From: Flagellimonas sediminis
Lineage (GTDB): Bacteria > Bacteroidota > Bacteroidia > Flavobacteriales > Flavobacteriaceae
Direction: 5' to 3'
Assembly (NCBI RefSeq): GCF_010500845.1
Contig: NZ_JAAAMI010000002.1
Location: forward strand, 1 to 64,000
Length of the DNA: 64,000 bases
Of the stretch, positions 47,244 to 55,785 are shown one piece after another (the first letter of the stretch is position 1; each line of letters opens with the position of its first letter). Under the pieces are notes generated by a model. It had not been told where the DNA came from, searched no databases, and was given only the letters and a program-made list of their open reading frames with translations. A program made the translations under genes and the position numbers.

Positions 47244-47251
47244 TAGTTTTG
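47244..47251 (+). promoter_or_regulatory. putative -7 element for the OmpA-family gene
   Basis: TAGTTTTG, exact TAnnTTTG, 26 bases before the ATG. No -33 TTTG at the right distance. Confidence 0.42.
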
Positions 47252-47277
47252 TTGTCGATAACCTCAAATCGCATATC

Positions 47278-48450
47278 ATGAATATTTCAAAACCTATAAT
47301 GGCAATTATGTCATTTTGTTTTATGTCTTCCATTTTTGCCCAAGAAGTGGAACAACTTACCAAAAAGGACAGCATTGTGCAGAGTTATTGGTTGGTTACC
47401 TTGGGTGTCAATATAGTGGATGATTCCGGAGATGAATTTGGTGAACTCTTTGATCTTAGTGAAGGGTGGAACATGGTTCCTTATCCGTCAAGATTCAGTG
47501 TTGGCCGTTATTTCAACAACGGTCTGGGATTGGAGGCGATCGGAACCTATAACAAATACAAGGAGGGTAAGATTATTGACAATGCTGTTAATACCGAGGA
47601 TATTGATTATTGGGGGATGGACTTTAGGGTCAGCTACGATTTGAACATGATCCTTGGTGAAACCGGTTTTTTTGATCCCTATATTGGCATTGGTGCTGGA
47701 TATACAGATGCCAACAATCAAAGTAGGGGTACCTATAACGCTATTATTGGATTTAGAACATGGTTTTCAGACCACTGGGGATTGGATTTTAACTCTACTG
47801 GAAAGTGGGCCATGAGTACCGAAAATGGAACCAACCATATTCAACATGCCTTAGGTGTAGCCTATAGGTTCGAAGTAGAAAAAGGACTTTCTAGAAAAGG
47901 AGAGGAAAAATTGGCCTATTTGGAAGAATTGGAAAAAGAGCAACAAAGGGTGCAGGATTCCATTTCCAAGGCCGAGGAAGAGGCTCGTTTGTTGGCGGAA
48001 CGTTTACAGCGTGAAAAAGAAGCTGCCGAATTGGCCGCCGCCGAAAAGGCCAAAAAGGATGCCGAAGATGCAAGGAGGGTAGCTTTGCAGACTAAGATCA
48101 ATGATTTGGGCAGTGTATACTTCAAATTGAATTCTTCGTATCTCACTTCACGTGACCAAGAATTGTTGGACCAATTGGTGACCATCATGGAAAGTGAACC
48201 CAATTTGAATATCAAGATTACAGCCCATACCGACTCTAGGGGAACCAAGGAATATAACCAATGGTTATCAGAAAGAAGGGCCCAGCGTACGGTTGAGTAT
48301 GTGGTATCCAAAGGTATTTCACAAGAGAGGATATCCTACGAGGCCTTTGGCGAAACACAGTTGACGAACGAATGTGGGGATGGCGTATATTGCACTGAGG
48401 AAAAGCATGCCAAGAATAGACGGTCGGAGTTTATTATTGTTGAATTCTAG
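47278..48450 (+). CDS. OmpA-family outer membrane protein
   Basis: 390 aa. Signal peptide (MNISKPIMAIMSFCFMSSIFA), an N-terminal 8-stranded-type beta-barrel (about residues 35-200; FDPYIGIGAGYTDANNQ, HIQHALGVAYRFEV), an Ala/Glu/Lys-rich coiled-coil linker (about 205-275), and a C-terminal OmpA domain (about 280-390) with ITAHTDSRGTKEYNQWLSERRA, the diaminopimelate-binding core. It ties the outer membrane to peptidoglycan. Standing alone with its own promoter-like element and terminator-like hairpin. Confidence 0.93.
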   Translation: MNISKPIMAIMSFCFMSSIFAQEVEQLTKKDSIVQSYWLVTLGVNIVDDSGDEFGELFDLSEGWNMVPYPSRFSVGRYFNNGLGLEAIGTYNKYKEGKIIDNAVNTEDIDYWGMDFRVSYDLNMILGETGFFDPYIGIGAGYTDANNQSRGTYNAIIGFRTWFSDHWGLDFNSTGKWAMSTENGTNHIQHALGVAYRFEVEKGLSRKGEEKLAYLEELEKEQQRVQDSISKAEEEARLLAERLQREKEAAELAAAEKAKKDAEDARRVALQTKINDLGSVYFKLNSSYLTSRDQELLDQLVTIMESEPNLNIKITAHTDSRGTKEYNQWLSERRAQRTVEYVVSKGISQERISYEAFGETQLTNECGDGVYCTEEKHAKNRRSEFIIVEF

Positions 48451-48504
48451 CGAAGCTTATAGGCCAGACGTCCCTTCCACCATTGTGAGCCGGGACAAGT
48501 TTTA

Positions 48505-48532
48505 GGATCAAGACTGAAACGTCTTTCCTTTT
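48505..48532 (+). terminator. putative terminator after the OmpA-family gene
   Basis: AAGAC-TGAAAC-GTCTT stem, extendable by GGA/TCC across small bulges, followed by TTTT. Moderate strength. Confidence 0.45.
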
Positions 48533-48534
48533 AA

Positions 48535-48810
48535 GGCCCTGTATTGAGGGAAAAACAATCCGTGACTTCTGTGGTGACCCATGCGGATGGTAGTACCCGA
48601 TTGCAGACCATTAGAAGAGAATTACATCCAAGATATTATAATGTTGTCGATAAGCTTGGGAAAAAAACGGGTGTCCCCGTAGTTTTGAATAAGAGTTTCA
48701 ATATTTAAGGAAAACCTGTTGTATGATTTCCGATTGGTGCCATTAGATGCTTTTGGTCAACGGGATTGGACAGCTTGGTAATCGGAAATTATGTTCTGAC
48801 CAAAAAATAA
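48535..48810 (+). pseudogene. relic of a NodU/CmcH-family carbamoyltransferase (C-terminal end)
   Basis: Translating this stretch gives VTHADGSTRLQTIRRELHPR, then YYNVVDKLGKKTGVPVVLNK and SFNI, a stop (TAA 48706-48708), GKPVV, a stop (TGA 48724-48726), and FPIGAIRCFWSTGLDSLVIG ending NYVLTKK at 48808. This is the C-terminal core of O-carbamoyltransferases of the NodU/TobZ type (usual pattern VTHVDGTARVQT...TGVPVLLNTSFN...GEPIV...A..CF..TGMD.LVIGN). Two in-frame stops and absence of the N-terminal two thirds show it is decayed. It ends 4 bases before the MBOAT gene, so a carbamoyltransferase once headed this polysaccharide-modification block. Homology is from memory of the family, not a search. 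Confidence 0.8.
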
Positions 48811-48814
48811 ATAA

Positions 48815-50269
48815 ATGCTATTTAATTCGCTGGAGTATTTCATTTTCCTCCCAATAATGTTCGTGCTTTATTGGTTTGTCTTCAATAAAAAGGTTACGGT
48901 ACAAAATGCCTTGGTCTTGGCAGGTAGTTATTACTTTTATGGTCTATGGGATTGGAGGTTCCTATTTCTGATCATTGCCAGTACCATTGTGGACTATTTC
49001 GTGGGTATCATGATTGAGAACAATGCTGACGAGCGGAAAAAGCAGAAGCTTTGGCTCTGGGTCAGTATGATCTTTAATTTGTCCCTACTGGGCTTCTTTA
49101 AGTACTACAATTTCTTTGTGGATTCCTTTGTGGATATGTTCCAACTTTTGGGCTACCAGATCAAGAGTACGTGGACGCTCCAGATTATTCTGCCAGTGGG
49201 TATATCGTTCTATACTTTTCAAACCATGTCCTACTCTTTGGATGTATATTACAAGAGGATCAAACCTTGTCGCGATTTCCTTTCCTTTGCTACTTTCGTT
49301 GCATTTTTCCCCCAATTGGTGGCAGGGCCCATTGAAAGGGCCTCCAATCTGCTCCATCAAATTACCAATAAACGGACTTTTAGTTATGAGCAAACGGCAG
49401 CAGGTCTTAAGTTGATCTTGTGGGGCCTGTTCAAAAAATTGGTCATTGCGGATGGTATCGCGCCCATAGTGGACGATATTTTTATGCATTATGAAACGTA
49501 CTCGGCATCTACCCTAATTTTGGGTGTAACCTTGTTCAGCTTTCAAGTGTACGGGGATTTTAGTGGGTATTCCGACATTGCTATCGGTACTTCAAAAATG
49601 TTCGGGGTGGAACTGATGTCCAATTTCAAGTTTCCCAACTTTTCCAGGAACGTTGCCGAGTATTGGCAACGTTGGCACGTTTCCCTTTCCACGTGGTTTA
49701 GACATTATATATATATTCCGCTAGGAGGATCCAGGGTCAGTAAAATGAAGGCAATACGCAATATATCCATTATTTTCTTGGTGAGCGGATTCTGGCACGG
49801 AGCCAACTGGACCTTCATTTTTTGGGGAGGTTTCCACGCCCTGGCGTATATTCCCGTTTATTTAATGGGGCGTAACGCCATTTACAAAGACAGTGTAGTA
49901 GGGGAGAACACCCTTTTCCCGACCTTTACCGAAATAGGTCAGTTGATTTTGACCTTTGCCATCGTAACCTTTTCAAGGATATTCTTTAGATCGGAGTCTT
50001 TGACCGATTCTTTTAATTTTATCGGAAGAATATTCAATAATTTCAGCTACGAACATTATGTTCACCCAAATGGATACAGAATGGTAGACTACTATATTTT
50101 ATTGGCTGCCTTTGTTTTGTATGAGTATAGAATTAGAAAGGATGAACGCAGCCCGTTCAAATTCAGGTCTAAAGCAGTACGTTTTGTAGCCTACACCTTG
50201 GTAGTATTTACCATGCTGTTGTTTTATGATAGCGGTTTTGATAGATCATTTATTTACTTCCAGTTCTAG
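48815..50269 (+). CDS. MBOAT family O-acyltransferase (AlgI-like)
   Basis: 484 aa with about ten membrane helices. MBOAT hallmarks: N-terminal FNSLEYFIFLPIMFVLYW, VGISFYTFQTMSYSLDVY, FFPQLVAGPIERA, the YWQRWHVSLSTWFR segment and the catalytic-His region GFWHGANWTFIFWGGFHAL. AlgI-type proteins move acyl groups across the membrane for O-acylation of exopolysaccharides or other glycans, together with an SGNH-like partner, which follows 2 bases later. Probable role: acetylation of the surface polysaccharide made by the neighbouring cluster. Confidence 0.93.
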   Translation: MLFNSLEYFIFLPIMFVLYWFVFNKKVTVQNALVLAGSYYFYGLWDWRFLFLIIASTIVDYFVGIMIENNADERKKQKLWLWVSMIFNLSLLGFFKYYNFFVDSFVDMFQLLGYQIKSTWTLQIILPVGISFYTFQTMSYSLDVYYKRIKPCRDFLSFATFVAFFPQLVAGPIERASNLLHQITNKRTFSYEQTAAGLKLILWGLFKKLVIADGIAPIVDDIFMHYETYSASTLILGVTLFSFQVYGDFSGYSDIAIGTSKMFGVELMSNFKFPNFSRNVAEYWQRWHVSLSTWFRHYIYIPLGGSRVSKMKAIRNISIIFLVSGFWHGANWTFIFWGGFHALAYIPVYLMGRNAIYKDSVVGENTLFPTFTEIGQLILTFAIVTFSRIFFRSESLTDSFNFIGRIFNNFSYEHYVHPNGYRMVDYYILLAAFVLYEYRIRKDERSPFKFRSKAVRFVAYTLVVFTMLLFYDSGFDRSFIYFQF

Positions 50270-50271
50270 AT

Positions 50272-51255
50272 ATGAAAAAATTAGTCAAAAACTTGGTCAT
50301 ATACTCTGTACTCATCTTGATTTCCTTAGAAATCTTGGTACGTATTTTCTATCTGGGAGAAGACAAACCATCTCGATTTGTGGATGAGAAAAGGGTTGAA
50401 AAATGGGTGCCCAACCAAAATGGCTATAATGTGACGGGCAACCGAAACCAAAACTTCATCAGGTATAATATCAACAGTTCAGGTTTCAATTCGTATCAGG
50501 AATATGTTCCTACGGATGATGGGGTTGAAGTTGCCTTGGTCGGTGATTCTTTCATAGAAGGATTCCACCAACCCTATCGGGTATCCATTGGCCGCAAAGT
50601 GGAAAATAAGCTCCATGATGAAGTGAAGGTCTTTGAATACGGATATTCCGGTTACGATATGGCCGATCAGTTACATTTGATCAATGCTTACAAGGAAGAT
50701 TTTGATTTGATAGATAGAATCTACATCAAGGTGAAGTTCAACAATGATTTGAACCGGGGTGAATATTTTGTGCAGACTTCACGTCTTAATCTTGAGTCAC
50801 CATTGAACAAATTATTGAAAAAGAGCAAATTACTTGTGTATTTTTCAGAAATTGGAGTATTGGATCCCGTACGGGATTTGATGAAGGATGTGAAAAATTT
50901 GGCCAAGGGAGGTGTTTCTGAAAAAACGGAAACAGAGGAATCTGAAACTGATCAGCAACAACTGGATTCCACTTATTTGGCAAACTTTAAAAGTTTGGTT
51001 TCCTTGTATGGGTTTGATAAGAAGAAAACTGTTCTGTTGATAGATGTGTCCGAGACCTCTACCGTGTTCTTGGATTATTTGAACGCCAATGGTTTTCAGT
51101 ATTTGGACTTTGGGAATGCAATCAACAATTCCAAGCGCAGAACAACCTTGGTTTACGATATGCACTGGAACAATTATGGGCGAACCCTGGTTGCCGATAT
51201 CATTAAAAATGATTTGGTGACAAGTGGATTGGCCAAGAATCCCGAAACGGAATAA
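50272..51255 (+). CDS. SGNH-hydrolase-like partner of the MBOAT protein
   Basis: 327 aa. One N-terminal membrane anchor (LVIYSVLILISLEILVRIFY) and a periplasmic SGNH/GDSL-like domain: block I ALVGDSFIEGF and a C-terminal DMHWNNYGRTLVADII, which supplies the Asp-x-x-His of the catalytic triad. It is in the position taken by AlgJ/AlgX/PatB-type transferases, which receive the acyl group from the MBOAT protein and place it on the glycan. A 30-residue Glu/Thr/Lys-rich insert lies near residue 215. Convergent with the HAD gene. Confidence 0.83.
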   Translation: MKKLVKNLVIYSVLILISLEILVRIFYLGEDKPSRFVDEKRVEKWVPNQNGYNVTGNRNQNFIRYNINSSGFNSYQEYVPTDDGVEVALVGDSFIEGFHQPYRVSIGRKVENKLHDEVKVFEYGYSGYDMADQLHLINAYKEDFDLIDRIYIKVKFNNDLNRGEYFVQTSRLNLESPLNKLLKKSKLLVYFSEIGVLDPVRDLMKDVKNLAKGGVSEKTETEESETDQQQLDSTYLANFKSLVSLYGFDKKKTVLLIDVSETSTVFLDYLNANGFQYLDFGNAINNSKRRTTLVYDMHWNNYGRTLVADIIKNDLVTSGLAKNPETE

Positions 51256-51263
51256 TCCTTTTT

Positions 51264-51923
51264 TTAAGAAACCACGCGCAACTCCTGGATGGAAAGGATA
51301 ACTGTTAAATTCAATTTTTCTATTTTATAGTTCAGCAAAGGATTTTGGTGGATGTTGAGGCCGTTGTCAGCCAAAAGGATTCCTTGCCAACCTAACTCAT
51401 GTGGACCATCAAAATCTTTTCGAATATTGTCGGCAATATAATAGTGACAGGTGCGGTTAAATGCTTTTTCAACGGACAGGAAATTGTTTGTATGAGGTTT
51501 TTCAGTCCCGATTTCCTCTGAGATCACTATATGGTCTAAATAGGGTTCCAACCCTAATGCCTTTATTTTGTTACGCTGAGTGACGGACCTTCCATCAGTC
51601 ACAAGTGCAAGTTTCCCTCCATTTTTTTTAATGTCGACAAATAGATCCAAAACTCCCGGGAAGGGTTCAATGGCAGGGCTGTGGTATCGGTAATGGTCCA
51701 ACAAATCTTCTTTGATACAGGAACGTTCGTTGATCAAATAATCAAAAACATTGCTTCCCGATCTATATAGGGAAAACATGATAGCATGTAGGCTCTGCCA
51801 CGAATGAGGGTCTACTTTTTTGGCAATGTGTTGGTAGGCAGATTTTAGATACTCAATTTCGTTATAAAGGGTATCGTCAAGGTCAAAGACCACCACGGTA
51901 TTTTGATCAATCTTTAAATCCAT
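51264..51923 (-). CDS. HAD-superfamily phosphatase
   Basis: About 219 aa from the ATG at 51923. HAD motifs: VVVFDLDDTLYNEIEYL, LALVTDGRSVTQRNKIK, EEIGTEKPHTNNF (Lys motif) and CHYYIADNIRKDFDGPHELGW (acidic motif). The start overlaps the end of the ATP-grasp gene by 17 bases, a sign of tight coupling. In surface-polysaccharide loci such pairs may convert sugar or acyl phosphates; the substrate is unknown. Confidence 0.87.
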   Translation of the reverse strand: MDLKIDQNTVVVFDLDDTLYNEIEYLKSAYQHIAKKVDPHSWQSLHAIMFSLYRSGSNVFDYLINERSCIKEDLLDHYRYHSPAIEPFPGVLDLFVDIKKNGGKLALVTDGRSVTQRNKIKALGLEPYLDHIVISEEIGTEKPHTNNFLSVEKAFNRTCHYYIADNIRKDFDGPHELGWQGILLADNGLNIHQNPLLNYKIEKLNLTVILSIQELRVVS

Positions 51924-52875
51924 GAACCAATACTTCGCTGTCATATCTGAGCATCAGGAGATTGTCTTCCCAGCAATCAAATTGGTCTTCCATTTCTTTT
52001 TGGAAAAAGTACTCCTCCAAGATCCATTTAGGGAAATTGGCCCCGGCCAAATAGGATAGGGGGTAACCGCCACCAAATCGGGCGTTCAGTTCAATCCCAT
52101 ATATTTTTTGGGTCTCCCTGTTCATAAAGCATTGGGCTGTGATGCAGCCCACGGCTCCATCCATTACAGCAAGGTTTTCCCGTAAAAAAGTGACCATTGA
52201 GTTATTACAGGTAAGCCCTTTGTTCACCTCACCATCCCTTACTTCGATTCTTTTTCTGGGAACAACGCACCTTAACCTGTGATTCTTGTCATAATAGAGG
52301 TCGCAGGTATATTCATCATGGGTATCGTGGTCCAAATACTCAAGGAAAAGCAATTTTTCATTCTCAAAATGATATGGGGTCAAATCCTCCTTGGTACGTA
52401 TAATAAATGTATCGATACTGCGGCTACCATCTATAGGTTTAATGAACAAAGGCAACTTGTAATCATCTTTTTTAAATTCCTTGGCTATGGAGATATTGTT
52501 CGATTCGAAAAACTTGTGGGTTTCTTTTTTGTTCCTACATTTTTGGACAAGATCTGTGCTGGACACCAAAACAGTTATACCCTTTTCTTTAAAAGCTTGC
52601 TTGTTTTCGGCCAGCAGCAACAATTCATGATCAATCGTTGGGATAATCAATTTGATATTGCGTTGTATACATTCTTGTAGGATGTAATCAATATAGGATT
52701 CTTCATCCAAGCGAGGAACCTCAAAATGGTCATCAGCAATTTGGCATGCAGCGGATTGAATGGGATTGGCATCGGCAGCATATACCTTACCATCTTGCAC
52801 AAATTTCTTTAATTCCTTTTGAAAAGCCTGTAACAATGAAACCCGCCGACCCGCCGACGTAATCAGGATATTCAT
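51907..52875 (-). CDS. ATP-grasp ligase (CarB-like), polysaccharide-locus type
   Basis: About 322 aa from the ATG at 52875 (MNILITSAGRRVSLLQAF). Pre-ATP-grasp Rossmann-like domain, then ATP-grasp domain with LPLFIKPIDGSRSIDTFII and the metal/ATP motif IYGIELNARFGGGYPLSYLAGA. ATP-grasp enzymes join a carboxylate, via an acyl-phosphate, to an amine or thiol. Beside a sugar transferase and a formyltransferase, a plausible role is amide formation on an amino sugar or sugar acid. It has a clear upstream promoter and overlaps the HAD gene. Confidence 0.85.
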   Translation of the reverse strand: MNILITSAGRRVSLLQAFQKELKKFVQDGKVYAADANPIQSAACQIADDHFEVPRLDEESYIDYILQECIQRNIKLIIPTIDHELLLLAENKQAFKEKGITVLVSSTDLVQKCRNKKETHKFFESNNISIAKEFKKDDYKLPLFIKPIDGSRSIDTFIIRTKEDLTPYHFENEKLLFLEYLDHDTHDEYTCDLYYDKNHRLRCVVPRKRIEVRDGEVNKGLTCNNSMVTFLRENLAVMDGAVGCITAQCFMNRETQKIYGIELNARFGGGYPLSYLAGANFPKWILEEYFFQKEMEDQFDCWEDNLLMLRYDSEVLVHGFKD

Positions 52876-53185
52876 GACTTCCAATTTAAATTCATGATAT
52901 GACCGCTTAGTTTCTTTTGTCCCAGAGAAATGCTCGGTTTATAAAAATGGGGGCAATTTGGTGTTGGAGGCATTTTAATGATTTAAGGAGTTTTAGTTAA
53001 ATAAGTCAGTAGGTTTGTTAGTTTTTGTTTGTGCCATTTAAATTTCCAAATCCAAAAATTTTATCAGTTTTCCACAAAGATAGGATGAGTTGTACTTACT
53101 ACAAACTTGTCTGAAGCAATGTTTTGGTTGTTATATGTACGAATGTCATGTTTTTTTGGATCAATGAAAATATCAATTCTTAATC
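52876..53185. other. AT-rich leader of the ATP-grasp gene
   Basis: 310 bases without a gene. It holds the minus-strand promoter listed separately, so about 190 bases between the likely transcription start and the ATG would form an unusually long untranslated leader. I recognise no riboswitch or repeat in it. Confidence 0.5.
53075..53105 (-). promoter_or_regulatory. Bacteroidota promoter TTTG-N19-TATCTTTG
   Basis: On the minus strand: -33 TTTG (53105-53102), 19-base spacer, -7 TATCTTTG (53082-53075). This is a full match to TTTG-N19-21-TAnnTTTG. It points at the ATP-grasp/HAD pair and separates it from the upstream FemAB-like gene as its own transcript. Confidence 0.62.
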
Positions 53186-54298
53186 TCATTTACCGCTAGC
53201 AGACCGATACGCAGGAAAATATCCTTCTTCAATACTTGGAAAATCTTCGGGTTTGTCCAATGTGCGATTCACCAATTTTTGATACACTTCTGGTAACACT
53301 ATTTTTCTGCCGGTGTAGTAGATCAAATCTTCTTCTTTTGGGAAAAAGTCCTTTTTATATTTGTACAATTGGTCATCATTGCTTCTTCCTCCACCCAGAA
53401 CATAGTGGGTTCGGTCATTTTCCCGACCCCAATCCATAACATTGATTTTCAAGAAATCGTTGGGACGGGTGTGGAAGAATTCGGCAAGGGTTCCTCCCAA
53501 ATACGAAAAGATGGTGCTACTGGATAAGAGGATAAACTCGGTTGAAATGGCCATACCATTCAACAGTACCATGGCAATCGCAGCATTTTTTGGATTATTT
53601 TCCAGATATTCTGAAAAATAACTTTTTGGAAAGTAATAGTAATCGACAGCTTTGTTGCGTTGCATGGTCTTGATATAGATATCATAGAATTGGGAAACAA
53701 TTTCAGGGGAAATGTCACCGTGATGCATCACAAATTCCAGACCTTCTTTCTGGGCCTTCCTATAATTGTTCCGGACTTTCGGTTTGAAATTTTCCCATTG
53801 GGTTTCTTTGGATATCAGTTTTCCCTTTACATTGTTCAGGGTAGCGAAAGGTGTCCCTGTATATCCGATATGGTTTCCGTTCAATGAAAATCGAATAAAC
53901 TCGGCAACTACATTGTTCTCCCGGTACCAGGCGTCGACCATTTCCCAGAAACTTTGCAGCTTTTCGTGGTCTATATCGGGTTGAAATAAAGGGCCGCTAT
54001 AACCATATGGGCTAGTAGTATCCTTATATTCGGTAATCTCCCCATTAATTTTGATCGATCGTAGATAAAAACTCATCAGGATACAAGGTTTATTATTTTC
54101 AAAATAAACGAAGTATCTTATATTTCCATCTATGTTTCCTGCTTCTTTGAAAAGTTCAGGTTTATAAAAAGGATTGTCTGGATTTATGGTATTGATAAAG
54201 TTCTTAAAGGCCTCTACCTCTGAGTCGGTACCTATATCAAACACCTCAAGTTTTTTGGCATCGGCTGACATTATTGATTGGCTATGTACTTTGTTCAT
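53186..54298 (-). CDS. FemAB-like GNAT acyl/aminoacyltransferase
   Basis: About 370 aa from the ATG at 54298. The Acetyltransf_6/FemAB-type double GNAT fold is suggested by KPKVRNNYRKAQKEGLEFVMHHG, FYDIYIKTMQRNKAVDYYYFP, GGTLAEFFHTRPNDFLKINVMDWG and HYVLGGGRSNDDQLYKYKKDFFP. FemAB proteins add amino acids from charged tRNAs to lipid II; the branch found in polysaccharide loci is thought to transfer acyl or aminoacyl groups to sugars. It is encoded 14 bases after the sugar transferase gene, so it probably acts on the lipid-linked sugar. Confidence 0.84.
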   Translation of the reverse strand: MNKVHSQSIMSADAKKLEVFDIGTDSEVEAFKNFINTINPDNPFYKPELFKEAGNIDGNIRYFVYFENNKPCILMSFYLRSIKINGEITEYKDTTSPYGYSGPLFQPDIDHEKLQSFWEMVDAWYRENNVVAEFIRFSLNGNHIGYTGTPFATLNNVKGKLISKETQWENFKPKVRNNYRKAQKEGLEFVMHHGDISPEIVSQFYDIYIKTMQRNKAVDYYYFPKSYFSEYLENNPKNAAIAMVLLNGMAISTEFILLSSSTIFSYLGGTLAEFFHTRPNDFLKINVMDWGRENDRTHYVLGGGRSNDDQLYKYKKDFFPKEEDLIYYTGRKIVLPEVYQKLVNRTLDKPEDFPSIEEGYFPAYRSASGK

Positions 54299-54312
54299 CA
54301 ATGTAATGGCAT

Positions 54313-54957
54313 TTAAACTTTTTTTAATACGCTTTTCTGTCCGACATTATTTTTTCGGTAATCATCCAACCTCTCCACAATTTCATCAGCATCAAAGGCA
54401 ACGTCTTGTCCGCTAAGGGCTTTTTTAACGGTTTTGGACAAAATTTGAAAGTCCATCCTAAAAGTTAAATTGTTTACGTATTCCGCATCAAAAGCAAATT
54501 TTTCTTCCCAGGTCAAGTAGTTTCTTCCTGAGACTTGGGCCAAACCTGTTATGCCAGGACGCACGCTATGTCTTATACGTTCGTCCTCTTTGTAATATGG
54601 CAAATAGCTTGGGAGCAAAGGGCGCGGCCCCACCAAGCTCATATCACCTTTTAATACATTGAACAGCTGGGGAATCTCATCCAAAGATGTTTTGCGGATA
54701 AACCTGCCTAGTTTTGTAATTCGCAGACTATCTGGCAATAATTTTCCATTTGCATCGGTGTTGTTGTTCATCGTTTTAAACTTTATGATGCTAAAAATTT
54801 TCTCATTCATCCCTGGGCGTTGTTGTTTAAAAAACGGGGTTCCCTTAAAATCGAACCAAAGCATGATGGCAACCAACAAAAAAATAGGGGAGATAATCAA
54901 CAATCCCATCATTGCAACGAAAAAGTCAATCAATCTCTTAAAAAAGGACTTGTACAT
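54313..54957 (-). CDS. initiating sugar transferase (PglC/WcaJ type)
   Basis: About 214 aa from the ATG at 54957. One re-entrant N-terminal hydrophobic segment (KRLIDFFVAMMGLLIISPIFL) and the conserved core: FKQQRPGMNEKIF, IKFKTM, the Asp-Glu dyad in SLDEIPQLFNVLKGDMSLVGPRP, RHSVRPGITGLAQVSGRN. It moves a phospho-sugar from a nucleotide sugar to undecaprenyl phosphate, the first membrane step of glycan assembly. It lacks the large N-terminal region of WbaP/WcaJ, so it is the small PglC-like form, often specific for diNAc-bacillosamine-type amino sugars. That fits the formyl- and amide-modifying genes beside it. Confidence 0.93.
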   Translation of the reverse strand: MYKSFFKRLIDFFVAMMGLLIISPIFLLVAIMLWFDFKGTPFFKQQRPGMNEKIFSIIKFKTMNNNTDANGKLLPDSLRITKLGRFIRKTSLDEIPQLFNVLKGDMSLVGPRPLLPSYLPYYKEDERIRHSVRPGITGLAQVSGRNYLTWEEKFAFDAEYVNNLTFRMDFQILSKTVKKALSGQDVAFDADEIVERLDDYRKNNVGQKSVLKKV

Positions 54958-55055
54958 AGAAATAGGTTGAGGCAATTCTTCTGCCTAAAAGTACCCTGTT
55001 TTTTCTTTTAAAGCAGGAGAAAACCGATAGAAGTAATCTTTTCTAGATAAAATTC

Positions 55056-55661
55056 CTACACCATCCCCGTCTCTACCATTTGCATAGTATCCAATATCAT
55101 AGGAAGGCCTTTCTCAGAAAATTTAGGGTAAAGCGTCTCAAATGTATCGGTATCCTCTATTATTATGGGTTCTTGCCTTAGAATGGTACCACGGTCAAAT
55201 CGGTGGTCAATTATATGTGTGGTGATACCCGTTACCTTCACCCCGTATTCAAGGGCATCCTGTATGGCCGTTTTGGTTCCCAAAAAACTTGGGAATAAGG
55301 ATGGGTGGATGTTAGCTATCCTATTTGGAAAAGCTTCTAAAATGGGCTTTTTAATTAAATATTGATAACCCAATAAGAAGATATGGGTGATTTTTTCCTC
55401 AATTAGAATTTTTAGAAGTTTATCGTGATAATCGTTCTTATCGGAGAAATCCTCAGGTTTTATGTGGACGCATTTGATGTTATATTTTTGTGCTTCGTCC
55501 ATGGCTCCGCATTTGTGCTGCTCACCAATTACCAGACCAATTTTGTTGATATCATCGTTTTCGGCATACCACGTAATTACATCCTTGGCATTCTTCCCCC
55601 AAAAACTGCATAAGAAAGCCCACTTAACTTTCCTTTGGTCCTTGTTGTGCGAATTATTCAT
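55056..55661 (-). CDS. formyltransferase-family protein (sugar N-formyltransferase candidate)
   Basis: 201 aa with the GART/Fmt catalytic layout: NIHPSLFPSFLGTKTAIQDA provides the Asn and His, and THIIDHRFDRGTILRQEP the Asp (N-H-D triad of N10-formyl-tetrahydrofolate-dependent enzymes). It is shorter than Fmt and lacks its C-terminal tRNA-binding domain, and differs from PurN in the N-terminal half (WAFLCSFWGKNAKDVITWYA). In a glycan cluster it most likely formylates an amino sugar. About 100 bases separate it from the sugar transferase gene downstream. Confidence 0.82.
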   Translation of the reverse strand: MNNSHNKDQRKVKWAFLCSFWGKNAKDVITWYAENDDINKIGLVIGEQHKCGAMDEAQKYNIKCVHIKPEDFSDKNDYHDKLLKILIEEKITHIFLLGYQYLIKKPILEAFPNRIANIHPSLFPSFLGTKTAIQDALEYGVKVTGITTHIIDHRFDRGTILRQEPIIIEDTDTFETLYPKFSEKGLPMILDTMQMVETGMV

Positions 55662-55785
55662 ATGATTCTGGTTCTTAATGGACTATTGCAATTGGGAACT
55701 TTGTCATACAAGAGCTAAATATATTCAGAATTCTCTAACCAGCTTAGGATTATAGATGAAAGTGATTAAAAGTCCGATGTAATTT

